DNA from: Paraescarpia echinospica
Lineage: Eukaryota > Annelida > Polychaeta > Sabellida > Siboglinidae
Length of the DNA stretch: 64,000 bases
Direction: 5' to 3'
NCBI GenBank assembly: GCA_020002185.1
Contig: CM034541.1
Location: forward strand, 26,293,114 to 26,357,113
The notes beneath the pieces are model-generated. The model did no database searches. It was not told the origin of the DNA and saw only the letters and a list, made by a program, of their open reading frames with translations. A program made the position numbers and the translations under genes. Below are positions 11,542 through 23,459 of the stretch, in pieces (position 1 is the first letter of the stretch; the number at the start of each line of letters is the position of its first letter).

Positions 11542-12959
11542 AGTTTAAAAACATTTAAAGAAATATATATATATATATGCGTGCATGAATTATACACGCA
11601 CATGCTTATGCATACATGAATATAAGCACATACATGCATGCATAAATATACACATATATGAATGCATATATGTGCTTATTTATGTGTGCATAAGCATTTG
11701 TGTGTGAATATATATATATATATATATGTATATATATGTTTGTATATGTACAAACTGTCTCTCAATGGCAATGGGTTTCCACCATCCTCGCCTATCTATC
11801 TCTCTATCCTCGTCAGGTCGCGGTATACTTTCGTAGGAGGCATCCATATATAATTAGCGCAAATTTAACGGATTTAACGAGATATGTATGCGTGTGATGC
11901 AAACATGCGAGACTCCATGTGACAGTTTATGCAGGCAGTCTTGTAAACTGTCATAAATTTGCTTATATAAACATATCTAGACTACGAGTGTCCAGAATGC
12001 ATGCAATAGAAACAGCGCTTGGATACACACCGTGACATAACTATTTAGGAGTCTATTACTCTGTTTGTTTTCTTTATCTAAAACAAGCTATTTACGGTGA
12101 CTCTTCTGTTACAAATGTAAATGAGCCGTCTAGTCATGACACATTCGTCAAATAAATCACGCCGACGGACCATTATGTCTAGTATACATTGTAATTTCTG
12201 CACCGCGCTCTCTCTTTTATCGCTTGTTTGCCTTCTTTCCAAGATTTTCGCCGTCAGTTCTCGTGGTTCTTTCCAACCGACTTTCGCTATATTTAGTTTG
12301 GGCACACATTTGGATATTTATTTCAACAACAACAACAATTACAATGCAAAAAAATGCCAAATATACAATTGTAAATCACAGTTTTGAAGTCGAAAAGGGC
12401 AAGAAGAAGTGTGTTACTTCTAACATTTGCCCAAATTACAATGGATATACTTACAATCACAAATATATTACAATATGCAACATGCGTGATTACAACATAC
12501 GATTTATATTTTATTTATATATTTGTAAAGAATAAAATATCTATCACCAAAACCACTTGTGTTAAAGAATAAAAATGTGTGAAGTCCAATATAGACTATA
12601 CATTCGAGGAGGCTGAGTAACGCTGTGGCATTTGCTCTGATCACGTGATCACAATATCCATATTAAAGATAACCACGTTGGCAACCCCAGACAAGATGAT
12701 GGAGGCGGTAATCACCTTTGACCTTTATCTACCCCGGATCCCGGTCACAAGGCGACGGCGTGCCCACCACGTGAAACACACAACGGTCGATTCGTTTCAC
12801 TGTAGTGTGTCTGTAAAAAACACCGAATCCCAGCGTAGCGTGACGGCGTCTATTCAAGGTCCTGGCAGAGCATCTGATGAATCATGGCTGCGGGGTCGGT
12901 GCTTCGACGAGACCATGAAAGGGGCAAATGTCTGGGTGTTGTCTATAAATACCTGACGA
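11542..12959. other. No gene seen; AT microsatellite and low-complexity DNA
   Basis: 11,560-11,760 is an alternating TA/TG/CA-rich microsatellite. A 75-codon minus-strand open frame at 12,078-12,305 and short plus-strand frames have no recognisable domain and overlap each other. Nothing else can be supported. Confidence 0.5.
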
Positions 12960-13660
<701 letters not shown>

Positions 13661-14007
13661 CACTAATGTGGAATCAAATGTATTCCCTTCATTTAAGTCC
13701 GTTCACCAAGTTTGGTGTTACATTTAGAATTCGAACGAACAAAGAGACGGCAGAGGCGAGTCATCTGCCAACACAAACAATAATATTAATGTCAGCACAA
13801 TTGTTTAATAAGCAAATAAAATACAACCATTGTTCCAGTGAACTGTATCGCATCCAGGCACAAAGTAAACTCACTTCATTGCAACTGAGACTGGCTGTTC
13901 TTCTAGAAGCTTCTGTAAGCATCCAGAAGGTCAATACAGAAACGAAGATAATCATCTTTCATTCAGTTTTCACTTCAGTACCATAGACTACTTGTTATGA
14001 AGAAGAA

Positions 14008-14249
14008 GTCGTGAGTGGTGTATCAGAGTATTTGGTGTCGAGGAATCCAAAGGTGAGGATGTCAAGAAAACTCTAGCCAAGGATGTTCTCCTCAAACACA
14101 ACCTTGGTGGCAATCGTCACACTTGAACAAGCTATGGAGCGTGTTGAACACTGCCACAGACTCGGCCCTATCTCCAACAACAGATCTACAGGCAGACCCA
14201 TCATCGCGTCAATTGTTACTTACAGTTCTTACAGGTCCTCTTCTGGCTT
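14008..14249 (+). pseudogene. LINE ORF1 relic (RNA-binding domain)
   Basis: The plus strand reads CIRVFGVEESKGEDVKKTLAKDVL, then after a frame break MERVEHCHRLGPISNNRSTGRPIIASIVTYSSYRS. The pattern (R-I-F-G-V-x-E, later H-R-L-G-P and RPII-x-x-x-x-YxxR) is that of the RRM/C-terminal domain of LINE ORF1 proteins. It is cut at its end by the 3' end of element B on the other strand. Confidence 0.6.
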
Positions 14250-17195
14250 TTAGGCTGTGATGCCTCTTACGCCAGCTCTGATGTTTGTCGTCAAACTATA
14301 TGGTGCGCATGCGTCTGACGAGTTGTTCCATAATAGGGGTGGGGCTGTGTAATCGAGCTTAATTGGGTGGTTTTTCCATAATTTGTCTAATTTTCCCTCG
14401 AAGGACTGAACTGATGGAGCCTCTACCACAGACTGTGGGAGGCTGTTCCATACGTCCATGCATCGGTGTATAAATGAATTGTTTTTAATGTTTAACCGAC
14501 AACGTCCTTTGAATATGTTTAGGTGATGTCCTCGCGTACATGATTCAGTATCCCTCAAAGTTATAAAGTTCGATGTCACAGCTGTATCATATTTGTCTGT
14601 TACAATCCTATACATTTCAATCATGTCTCCTCTGAGGCGACGATATGACAGAGTTGGTAATTTTAGTCTTTGCAGACGTTCATTGTATTCAAGATCTTTA
14701 AAGCCTGGAATTAATTTGGTTGCTCTACGCTGAACATTTTCAAGAGCTGTAATGTGTTTCATTAAGAATGGAGCCCATACTTGATTTGCATATTCAATAT
14801 GTGGGCGGACGAGAGATTTAAAAACAGTAGAAAAACATTGTTCATCCATGTAATCAAAAGTGCGACGAATTATCCCCATCATTGAATTGGCTTTATTAAT
14901 TTTTTCCGACATATGTGCCTCAAAGTTTAGTGATGAGTCAAAAGTGACGCCAATATCCTTCACCTTATCCGTACTTGCCAGCGTTATATGATTAGGTCCC
15001 AGTGTGTAGCTGTCGTTTCTTATTGTTGATGATCCTACTCTCATATGGCTGCATTTGTCTGGGTGGAACTTTAAAAGAGATTCGTATGTCCAATGTTCTG
15101 CATGGGTAAGATCTTGTTGAAGCTTTGTGCAATCTTCAGTGGTGTAAATTGGATGGAAGAGTTTCATATCATCCGCAAACAGGAATATTTCGGAGCTCTT
15201 TATAACATCCGGTAAATCATTAATAAATATAACAAAAAGTAAGGGACCAATCACCGATCCTTGTGGTATGCCGCTGATGACATCATGCCAATTTGAAAAA
15301 GAATTATTGACCCTTACACGTTGTGTTCTGTGGGCCAATAGAGCTGCAACCCAGCTTAGAATATTTCCTTGAATTCCATAGCTCTGGAGTTTCTCTATAA
15401 GTCGTAGATGTGGGACTTTGTCAAATGCTTTCATAAAATCACAATATACTACATCAATACATCCACCGTTATCTAGTGTCTCAGTCCATGAATCGAGTAC
15501 TTTAAGTAATTGGAGAACTGTAGACCGCCCTTTGATGAATCCAAATTGTTTGTCGCTCAACAGGTCATTATCTTTCAAATGTTTAGTGATGGTATCTCTA
15601 ACTATGCCTTCCATTATTTTCCCTACTATGCTCGTTAGGCTGACTGGCCGGTAGTTATGTGCTAGATTTTTGTTTCCTTTCTTGTGAATTGCAGATATGT
15701 TTGCTATTTTCCAGTCTTTGGGTAGTATGCCTGTTTTCAGCGACGTGTTAAAAATTTTGGATAGTGGAGTGCTAATACTCTCTGCCAATTCGTTTAGTAC
15801 ACGAGGATGGAGGCCGTCAGGTCCTGGTGATTTGAATATTTTTAGTTTCTTTAGCTTTAAAGCCACTATCGATGGAGTGATAGTGCAAGATTCAACTTTG
15901 TTATGACATCTTATTGGCTCCTCCAGAATGTCTCCTTCTGGTTCTCTCGTAAATACGGAAGAGAAATGATTTGCCAATACCTGTGCTTTTTCCAAATCTG
16001 TCTTTGTCAGATCATCCTTGTCTTTGCTTTTTATTAAGTTCGGTATTCCCATTCTTGTGTTCATTTTTGCCTGCGCATATTGCCAGAACTTCTTGGGATT
16101 CTGTTTTATTTGATTTATGATATCTTTTTCATATAGTTTCTGTGCCTTTCTTGTCAGTCTCCTGACCTGATTTCGGAGTCGACAAAATTCCTGATAAGTT
16201 TGGGCATCTTTGGAGAGAAGATATTTTTTCAACAACCTGTTTTTTCTTTTGATTTTGGTTCGGATTTTGAACTCCAGTGGAACTGGGTATTTTCTGGCTC
16301 TCTCAGTTATCACCTTCTTTGGTATGCATTTTCCTTCTGCATATCTAAGCTTAGAAGTAAGGATATCCCACTGAGTTTGCACATCCTCCTGGTGATTAGA
16401 AAATTCCTCCTCCCAATCAATGTTTAGTATGTCTTTCATTTTGGTGTAATCCCCCTTGTCGTATTTATAGACAGTTTTGCTGATTGGTTCATAGACTGGC
16501 ATGCAGTTAAGAACCACCTTAATAATAGAATGGTCACTTCTTCCTAGTGCTGAGGCTGTTTCAATTGTTGAGATCTCTGTGTCTTCACTAGTGAGGACAA
16601 GATCAAGGAGTGATGGTTCAGTTGTACCTCTACCTCTAGTGGGCTCTGTTATATGTTGCACAAAGTAACAGTCTCGAAGTTTCTCAATGAATTTAAATTC
16701 TTTCTCCTCTGTACTTGCTGCTGTAGTTGACATTGTTTCCCAATCAATTTTAGGATAGTTAAAATCTCCAAGTAGTAGAACACGTGCAAATTTTTTCTCA
16801 CTTATTTTATCAAGTAGTTTGTTAAGGTTGTCATTATTCTCGGTGGTACTGTTTGGACTCCTATAAAAGGAGCCTATGAGAAGAGTGTCTTTCCCTTTCA
16901 GTTTTAAAGTGCAAAATTGTGCTTCATTGAACTCAACATCAAACTGGTGCACTTCAAATGGCAACGAATTGTGAAGAAACAAGATCATCCCTCTGCCTGT
17001 GTCCTCGCCAATATTTATAGTTTCCATAGAATATCCTTCCAGGTTATATTCTTGTGTGGTAAGTTGTCTTTTATAATGTTTAGGTTTTACTTCTGACACT
17101 GCTATAACCTGTGGTGGAGTTGAATGGTTTTTTATTCTACATTTTAGTTCTGTTAGTTTTACTTTTGTTAGCACATCAGCATTTGTGTACCATAC
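14250..17195 (-). CDS. Element B ORF2: EEP endonuclease + reverse transcriptase
   Basis: An intact protein of about 980 residues. The endonuclease opens with VWYTNADVLTKVKLTEL, then VSEVK, YRSPN, LLLGDFNYPKIDW and LGRSDHSII, which are the EEP catalytic blocks. The reverse transcriptase has SPGPDGLHPRVL, NYRPVSLTS, FMKAFDKVPH, GIPQGSVIGPLLF and FLFADDMKLF. The C-terminus carries the connection-type region seen in CR1 elements. The first in-frame ATG is at 17,025-17,027, about 50 residues inside the endonuclease. I therefore begin the feature at the conserved WYTNAD block (17,195). The frame stays open upstream through the end of ORF1, so a frameshift fusion or non-AUG start is implied. It nicks target DNA and copies the element RNA in place. 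Confidence 0.88.
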   Translation of the reverse strand, partial: VWYTNADVLTKVKLTELKCRIKNHSTPPQVIAVSEVKPKHYKRQLTTQEYNLEGYSMETINIGEDTGRGMILFLHNSLPFEVHQFDVEFNEAQFCTLKLKGKDTLLIGSFYRSPNSTTENNDNLNKLLDKISEKKFARVLLLGDFNYPKIDWETMSTTAASTEEKEFKFIEKLRDCYFVQHITEPTRGRGTTEPSLLDLVLTSEDTEISTIETASALGRSDHSIIKVVLNCMPVYEPISKTVYKYDKGDYTKMKDILNIDWEEEFSNHQEDVQTQWDILTSKLRYAEGKCIPKKVITERARKYPVPLEFKIRTKIKRKNRLLKKYLLSKDAQTYQEFCRLRNQVRRLTRKAQKLYEKDIINQIKQNPKKFWQYAQAKMNTRMGIPNLIKSKDKDDLTKTDLEKAQVLANHFSSVFTREPEGDILEEPIRCHNKVESCTITPSIVALKLKKLKIFKSPGPDGLHPRVLNELAESISTPLSKIFNTSLKTGILPKDWKIANISAIHKKGNKNLAHNYRPVSLTSIVGKIMEGIVRDTITKHLKDNDLLSDKQFGFIKGRSTVLQLLKVLDSWTETLDNGGCIDVVYCDFMKAFDKVPHLRLIEKLQSYGIQGNILSWVAALLAHRTQRVRVNNSFSNWHDVISGIPQGSVIGPLLFVIFINDLPDVIKSSEIFLFADDMKLFHPIYTTEDCTKLQQDLTHAEHWTYESLLKFHPDKCSHMRVGSSTIRNDSYTLGPNHITLASTDKVKDIGVTFDSSLNFEAHMSEKINKANSMMGIIRRTFDYMDEQCFSTVFKSLVRPHIEYANQVWAPFLMKHITALENVQRRATKLIPGFKDLEYNERLQRLKLPTLSYRRLRGDMIEMYRIVTDKYDTAVTSNFITLRDTESCTRGHHLNIFKGRCRLNIKNNSFIHRCMDVWNSLPQSVVEAPSVQSFEGKLDKLWKNHPIKLDYTAPPLLWNNSSDACAPYSLTTNIRAGVRGITA

Positions 17196-17197
17196 AG

Positions 17198-18295
17198 TTA
17201 TTTCTTTGGCACTGGCACTTGTGGTGCGAGAGTTTGGTTGGTATTTCCGCCCCTCTTTTTTACTTTGATGATCTGTCTTTCTCCTGGGCGCCCTCTTACC
17301 AGGTAGACAAAATTTGTTGTCTGCTCCTGCTGTGTTTTTTCCCTTGCCTCCTTCTGTAGTAGTCGCTCCTTCTCTCTGTCATCTTTGCTCATGTCATGCT
17401 TTATAACCATTCCACTGAATGGTTCCCCTTTGTTTTTCAGTTTGTATAGGTTTTTCATGACAAAAGCTTTTTTATCCTCTTCTGGGAATGTTACAAGTAA
17501 CGGACGAGTTCTTGTTCCCTCTGTTTCCATTTCCTTTCTTTGTTTGCTCCCTAATCTCCTTACTTGTAGGTCTTCAGGTTGGTATTTACCATCTGTAGTG
17601 TATCCTGAAATTTCCCTCATTAGTTTCCTGTCATGAATAGTGTTGTCTTCTTTCAGAGTGCTGGTCCCCTCTGGCACATTGTATACCACAATGTTCTTCA
17701 TTCTGGTCATTCGGTCATTTATTTGGGTGCACACAGTGGCGACCATTTCATCTTTGTTTATGACTGGTTCTACGTATGTTGCTCCTAGTGATTCATGTGG
17801 TGTCTGAGTTTGCAGATTGGATACTTTTGAGACTGTCTCCTCAAGTTCATTGACTCTGGTTTGGAATGCTTTTTGTTTATTTTCCATTGCAGTCAATTTC
17901 TTTTCAAATTGGTCTTGACGCTCGTTCATGATAAGGATGTGTGACATGATTGCCTTTGCCCCTCTTTGGCATGATTTACAGTACCAACTGATTCGTTGGT
18001 TTTCATCGCTGGTTAATATGGCATACAAGGCATCAGACACACTTTGACAGACTTTGTGATACCATCCCTTACAGATGTCACACTCAATGGCGTCCTCGTT
18101 ATCTTTAACTTCCAAGCTGCAGTCAGGGCAGACACATTTTTCTTGATCTCTGTCAGCCTCTAATTTCTTGTTTGTTTTATGACTTTTCTTTGAATTGTGT
18201 CTTGATGATGTTGCCTTAGAGCTAGACGAGCTAGACGAGCTACCTCGTAGAGATCTTGATGTTTTAGATAACACTGGTGTACCACCAGTTGCCAT
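17198..18295 (-). CDS. Element B ORF1: PHD finger, coiled coil, RNA-binding domain
   Basis: 365 residues from ATG at 18,295. A Ser-rich basic N-terminus (1-50) leads into a C4HC3 PHD-type zinc finger (about 54-108: CPDC, CDIC, WYHKVC, WYCKSC). A coiled coil follows (about 120-165), then an RRM-like segment beginning NIVVYNVPEG (about 195-290) and a basic tail. This order is typical of CR1-group ORF1 proteins, which trimerise and coat the element RNA. It ends PVPKK-TAA at 17,198. A run GTA-AAA-AAG lies 18 codons before the stop and gives A-AAA-AAG in frameshift phase. Confidence 0.85.
   Translation of the reverse strand: MATGGTPVLSKTSRSLRGSSSSSSSSKATSSRHNSKKSHKTNKKLEADRDQEKCVCPDCSLEVKDNEDAIECDICKGWYHKVCQSVSDALYAILTSDENQRISWYCKSCQRGAKAIMSHILIMNERQDQFEKKLTAMENKQKAFQTRVNELEETVSKVSNLQTQTPHESLGATYVEPVINKDEMVATVCTQINDRMTRMKNIVVYNVPEGTSTLKEDNTIHDRKLMREISGYTTDGKYQPEDLQVRRLGSKQRKEMETEGTRTRPLLVTFPEEDKKAFVMKNLYKLKNKGEPFSGMVIKHDMSKDDREKERLLQKEAREKTQQEQTTNFVYLVRGRPGERQIIKVKKRGGNTNQTLAPQVPVPKK
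17255..17261 (-). promoter_or_regulatory. Candidate -1 frameshift heptamer A-AAA-AAG in element B
   Basis: In the ORF1 frame the codons are GTA-AAA-AAG, so the heptamer has the X-XXY-YYZ phase. ORF2 is in the -1 frame and open through this point. Because the heptamer is an A-run in AT-rich coding sequence, chance is a real alternative. Confidence 0.35.
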
Positions 18296-18989
18296 ATTTA
18301 TTAGATACTTAATACATACAATTTTTCATTAACCTACTATTAAATAATGTTTAATTCATTAATTTAAATATATATATATATCTATAAAAAAAAATATAAA
18401 TAATATTTTATTAACTTTTATACTAAATTGAATAGGTGCAAGTGCAGGGTTTGGGACTAGTGCAAACACCAACAGATAGAAGCAATGATAGGGTAAATGT
18501 TAGGTTTTTTTTTCTAGCCCTGGGCCGACTCAGGGCTTGAAATATGTTGAAGACACAAGGGTGATGATGATACACCCGAAGAAAGGCCTGTTAGTTCAGG
18601 AAGTGGCAAGACAGAGGAGAAGGATTTAAGAATATATAATCTACGTGTCTTATATACGTGTCTTATATAGCTAATGTATATTTAATTACTGTGATGTTTA
18701 GTGTTTAGAACACCCTGATTTATGCGAGTTGCATTGGGGGTGATTTGTGTTTCGCGCTCTTAGCTTATTGTTTACTTTTCCGCCATTTTGTTTTAAATTC
18801 TACAGGTGGTTGCTAAGCAAATATTTTGGCGAAATAAGACTTTGGAATGATTGATTGCAAATATATTAATACGTACGTATAGTAATGATGATATTACTGC
18901 ACCTTTGTAAGATTTAAACAATAACAGTCTTTATAACTTATGATATTAACTATAAATGTACGAGCGGGAAATAAGAAGAGATATAACCT
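18296..18989. other. No gene; possible 5' UTR of element B then unique DNA
   Basis: AT-rich near 18,300-18,420, with a small duplication of TCTTATATACGTG near 18,645-18,667. No coding signal. Confidence 0.5.
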
Positions 18990-19737
18990 ATGTCTGTCTC
19001 TATGTCTGTATCTATGTATGTCTCTATGTATATCTCTATGTCTGACTCTATGTCTTTATCTGTATATATCCCTATGTCTGTCTCTTAGTATGTATATATG
19101 TCTGTCTCTATGTATGTATCTATATATGTCTCTATGTATGTCTGTATGTATGTATCTATGTATATATGTATGTTTGTCTCTATGTCTGCATCTTTGTATG
19201 TATCTATGTATATATCTATGTATGTTTCTATGTATGTATGTATGCATATCTCTATGTCTGTCTCTATATATATATATCTATATCTGTCTCTATGTATATC
19301 TCTATGCATATCTCTATGTCTGTCTCTATGTCTGTATATATGTATGTCTCTATGTATGTATCTATGTATGTATCTATGTATGCACCTATGTATGTATCTA
19401 TGTATATATATATGTATGTATCTATGTATATCTCTATGTCTGTGTGTATGTATGTATCTATGTCTGTCTCTATGTATGTATCTATGTATATCTCTATGTC
19501 TTTCTCTATGTCTGCATCTATGTATGGCTCTATGTATGTATCTATGTATGTATCTATGTATGTCTCTATGTATGTATCTATGTATATATCTATGTCTTTC
19601 TCTATTTCTGCACCTATGTCTGTCTCTATGTATATATCTATGTCTGTCTCTATGTATGTATCTTTGTATATATCTATGTCTGCTCTATGTATATATCTAT
19701 GTATGTATGTATGTATGTATGTATGTATGTCTGTCTC

Positions 19738-19774
<37 letters not shown>

Positions 19775-19866
19775 CTCTATGTCTGTCTCTATGTCTGTAT
19801 CTATGTGTGTATCTATGTGTGTATCTATGTCTGTATCTCTGTCTGTCTCTTAATATGTATCTATGA
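18990..19866. repeat. ~880-bp array of TCTATGTATGTA-type 12-mers
   Basis: Imperfect tandem repeats built from TCTATGTATGTA and TCTATGTCTGTC, with a pure TA run near 19,748-19,770. The period is a multiple of three and stop codons are rare on both strands. It therefore gives long spurious frames of alternating Y, V, C, S, L and M. These are not genes. Confidence 0.95.
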
Positions 19867-21130
19867 GTTGGTTTTCAGTTACCGATGACAGGTTAGGAGT
19901 TTTATGACAGAAGCAAGTTTGAAAGGTTTTACCGAAGAAGCACGACTTCAAACACTGTAGTACGAAAAAAATAAAAATAAACATTTTAATGGGCTTTTGT
20001 ACACTTGACCCCTAATACGGTAAACTATATAAATACTGATATATCCTATCTGGACGTTTATTATGTTCTTGTACATCTGTACTGTTCTATCACAACGCTT
20101 CACTTTGTTACGCGCTTGTTTCGAAAAAGAGGTTTGGCACCTTTGGTGTCAAGGCCGCCGAGTCGACATTGCACATCGCGCGTGTTTATTTATTTAATAA
20201 TGACATTGAACGAAATTATATACATACGTGTAAGTTAAGAATGCTAGCATGATAAAATGATGAAACAGTACTGTCGGTCTCTAGGTGGAGATGAGACTTG
20301 GATAGGGAATATCATTTCAAAACAGTTTGGAACCAGTTTGCAACCAGGAAATCAACTGAGATACGTCCGGTAAGTATATATATCATCTGTCGATAGCCGG
20401 GTGTTCTTCCAACACACAGATCATTCGATACCAGTTTATACCGGTTTGGTTACACCATGGGTTCAATATAGTTCTTACAAATGTTGGCTAACCAAATCAC
20501 TATGATAGCTTTGACGTAAAACAGGGCTTGCGCGCGCCCGCAACAAACAAACAAGTCCAGACATGTCTCCAGGACACAGTAGCACACAGTAGCGTCGGTT
20601 TTGTATTGTGTTGACAAAATTAGCAAAGAAACTTCTAGAATGAAATTTTACAGGGGAATTTGACGTCACTGTTGATGACATCACAGGATGGGATTACCTT
20701 TCTGCACGAAAGTTCAAAACAATGACTAACCAAATCACTATGATTACGACCTAATTGACACGCGCACAAAATTACTGCGCGTACCATGACGTTATACAGG
20801 GCACGCGCGCTCACGCTCGCACGAAAAACAAACACGTTCAGACACGTCTCCCCGTACGAGTTTTATTTATAGCCACGAACGATGGTATTGCGCAATCGTA
20901 GTGTGGTTCCCGCGCGCAGCAAACAAACAAGATCAGATACGTCTCGAGTACGGGTTTTATAAAAGACACGAATTTAACCACTACCTAATAACACTAGTCT
21001 ATATGTCTGACCTATGATGTATGTCTCTATGTGACCTATGATGTATGTCTCTATATGATAAAATGTCGGTGTTTGTTTGTAAGTTGTTTGTCAGTGGTTA
21101 TGAGCTGGAGGTCAGATAGGTTTTAGCCCC
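19867..21130. other. Intergenic; three diverged repeats near 20.48-20.97 kb
   Basis: The phrases AACCAAATCACTATGAT, a GC-rich GCGCGC stretch, then AAACAAACA...CAGACAYGTCTC recur three times at about 20,487-20,570, 20,725-20,860 and 20,905-20,965. No coding signal. Confidence 0.55.
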
Positions 21131-21600
21131 TATGCTTTAACATGGACAAAATTCCCTATCTTTTAACATGGGGAAAATTTGTAGGATAGTTTCAGAGGAT
21201 AATTTTGGGGTAAAAATTGATACCTCCAACTCAAAATGCCGTCGTATACCTTTACGATAATAGCTCCTATCCTTTAACATGGGGACAATTCCTTATCCTT
21301 TAACATAGGGAAATTTGTAGGACAGTTTCAGAGGATAATTTGGGGTAAATTGATACCTTCAACTAAAAATGCCGTCGTATACCTTTACAATAATAGCTCC
21401 TATCCTTTAACATAGGGAAATTTGTAGGACAGTTTCAGAGGATAATTTGGGGTAAATTGATACCTTCAACTCAAAATGCCGTCGTATACCTTTACGATAA
21501 TAGCTCCTATCCTTTAACATGGGGAAAATTCCCTATCCTTTAACATAGGGAAATTTGGTAGGACAGGTTTCAGAGGATAATTTAGGGTAAATTTATACCT
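21131..21600. repeat. Tandem array, ~110-135-bp units carrying CCTATCCTTTAACATGGGG
   Basis: Four units repeat CCTATCCTTTAACATGGGG, then GAGGATAATTTGGGGTAAA, then ATGCCGTCGTATACCTTTAC. Units differ by small indels. The core CCTATCCTTTAACATGGG also forms the arms of the foldback element immediately to the right. Confidence 0.85.
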
Positions 21601-21605
21601 CCAAA

Positions 21606-21905
21606 GTAGTATAGTAGGTGGTCTAGCGCGTACGTTGGATTACTATTGGAGGAAATCCATGTTAAAGGATATGGATTTTCCCCAGGGCGCTCCCGGGTTA
21701 AAGGATAGGGAGTGAAAAAGTAGTTCCGGTCCCATGTTAAGGATTTTAATATGGAGAAAATGGCCTATCTTTTAACATGGGGAAAAATGGCCTATCTTTT
21801 AACCTGGGCACGCCCTGGGGGAAAGCCGGAGGAAATCCCTATCTTTTAACATGGGATTTCCCCCGGGGCGCGCCAGCGTAACTGGTGGACCACCTATATT
21901 ACTAC
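21606..21905. mobile_element. Foldback MITE (~300 bp)
   Basis: The left end GTAGTATAGTAGGTGGTC and the reverse complement of the right end (GTAGTAATATAGGTGGTCC) match. The inverted similarity continues inward through CCATGTTAAAGGATA, CCAGGGCG and GGTTAAAGATAGG phrases, so nearly the whole element can fold back. No coding capacity. I cannot assign a superfamily without a clean target-site duplication. Confidence 0.65.
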
Positions 21906-22023
21906 TCACACACACACACGCGCGGGCGCGCTCGCACACACACACACACACACACACACCAACAGGAGCAGCAGCAGCAGCAGCAGTAGTAGCAGCAGCA
22001 GCAGCAGCAGCAGCTGCTGCTGC
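21906..22023. repeat. (CA)n then (GCA)n microsatellites
   Basis: A CA run with a central CGCGCGGGCGCGC interruption (21,906-21,959) is followed by a CAG/GCA run (21,967-22,023). Open frames across it are poly-Ala, poly-Cys and similar artefacts. Confidence 0.95.
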
Positions 22024-23459
22024 TGAGCATTTTAATGAAACCATGTATTTGCACCGTATAATATAGTTGTAAAGGTAAGGTCAACAGGGAACACGATGTT
22101 CATGAAACAAATGTAACAACCGAGATCTTCCATACATTGGATAACATATCTCTTGATAGAGTTAAATGTGTATTGGGCTTACACGCAGCGGAATCAGTGT
22201 AAGGCACTAGTAACGTAGATTTTTGTAATCTTATACCGGGTCGTTATTATTAAGCCGTTGGTTTATATTTCTTTCTTTCTTTCTTTCTTACTTCATTTTA
22301 TGTAACCCAATTGTTTACTGCATTTCACTGCATTGCCAGATGACCCAATGAAAAGCTCAAACATGTTTATGACAAATTGTGTTTTTTGATCTGAATAATT
22401 GTAGTAATAGCATGCCCATTCCGGGAGAGGCAAAGGCTAAGTTCGGTACATTTCGCAACGTTATTGGGATGCAGATTTATATTCTAAATGAAAACGTCAT
22501 GTTGTGCTGTGACGTCGGTATATTGTTTAGAAGGTAGGACAGAACGGGAACCATTGACACGTTCGGAGAATCCTGGGTAAAAATGTGTTCATCGGCATAG
22601 TGCGAAATATTCAATTTAATCAAACAGTAACGAGAACAGCTGTGACAAGCGACGACTGCTGTCAAAGTAAGTTTGATGCTACACAGAAAACTAGTAATTA
22701 ATTTACACAAATCGGAAGCCAATTCACTTTGTAAACAAGCTGTTAATTGTCATACATTCATGTGTTTACATACGCCTATTGGACGAAATTCTCCCCACAA
22801 TTGGCAATCTCCGAACAGGTCAATTGTGATAGGATGACTGCATAGCAAACTACTACCCTTGGGTCTCTAAGTTCTAATCTGACACAGTGCAGTCTACCTC
22901 CTTGTCAATGGCAATTGTGCCTCTAGACGGCGACTTTCCAAGTTTTTTTGGACACAATCACATCAACCCGCCAGCAGTATAGAGTGACAGAGTGGCAGGT
23001 CCCCATGATTACACCGGTTGCCTAGCACTGCATGACACTATAAATAAATAGCATAAAAGGTGACGAGTGCTCGCAGCAGAACAAATGTAAATGGTGTGTG
23101 TGTGCGTGTGCGCGTGTGCGCGTGTGTACGTGCGTGCGTGCGTGTGTGTGTGCGCTTGGTCAAAAAGGGCAATACTCTGCGTCAGTGATCTTGAATAAGC
23201 CCACGTGTTTGGAGAACGGAATAAACCGAGCAAGACCAAGTAGTATTATAGCGTACATGTCAACCCTGAATTCTGCCAAATTGCGTAAAACCCATTTTTC
23301 CTATCTTTTAATATGTTTGCTGATAGAGCAAACGTCTGACGAGCTACATGCTAGAGGCGTCACCATCGCGTCGTTAAAACATTTTGCAAACGTCTGACGA
23401 GCTACACGTTAGAGGTGTTACTGTCGCTGGTGTAAAATTGACCAATCAACGTCTGGTAC
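22024..23459. other. Intergenic; (GT)n run and a short tandem duplication
   Basis: A GT/GC alternating run lies at 23,093-23,153. A phrase of about 65 bases beginning GCAAACGTCTGACGAGCTAC is repeated in tandem at about 23,327 and 23,388. No gene recognised. Confidence 0.5.

Larger units (their letters stand above)
14250..18295 (-). mobile_element. Element B: LINE with both ORFs open (CR1-like)
   Basis: A minus-strand non-LTR retrotransposon whose ORF1 (18,295-17,198) and ORF2 (through 14,250) have no internal lesions, so it may be young. ORF2 begins in the -1 frame relative to ORF1, and the two frames overlap. The 3' UTR is very short, ending within tens of bases of the ORF2 stop against an ORF1 relic. 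The 5' UTR limit is not visible; an A/T-rich tract lies at 18,300-18,420. I saw no clear target-site duplication. Confidence 0.88.

Noticed and set aside
18940..19888. Long open frames (up to ~308 codons) rich in Y, V, C, L and S
   Set aside because: They come from a 12-bp tandem repeat with no stops. All three plus frames and the minus strand are open at once, and there is no non-repeat core.
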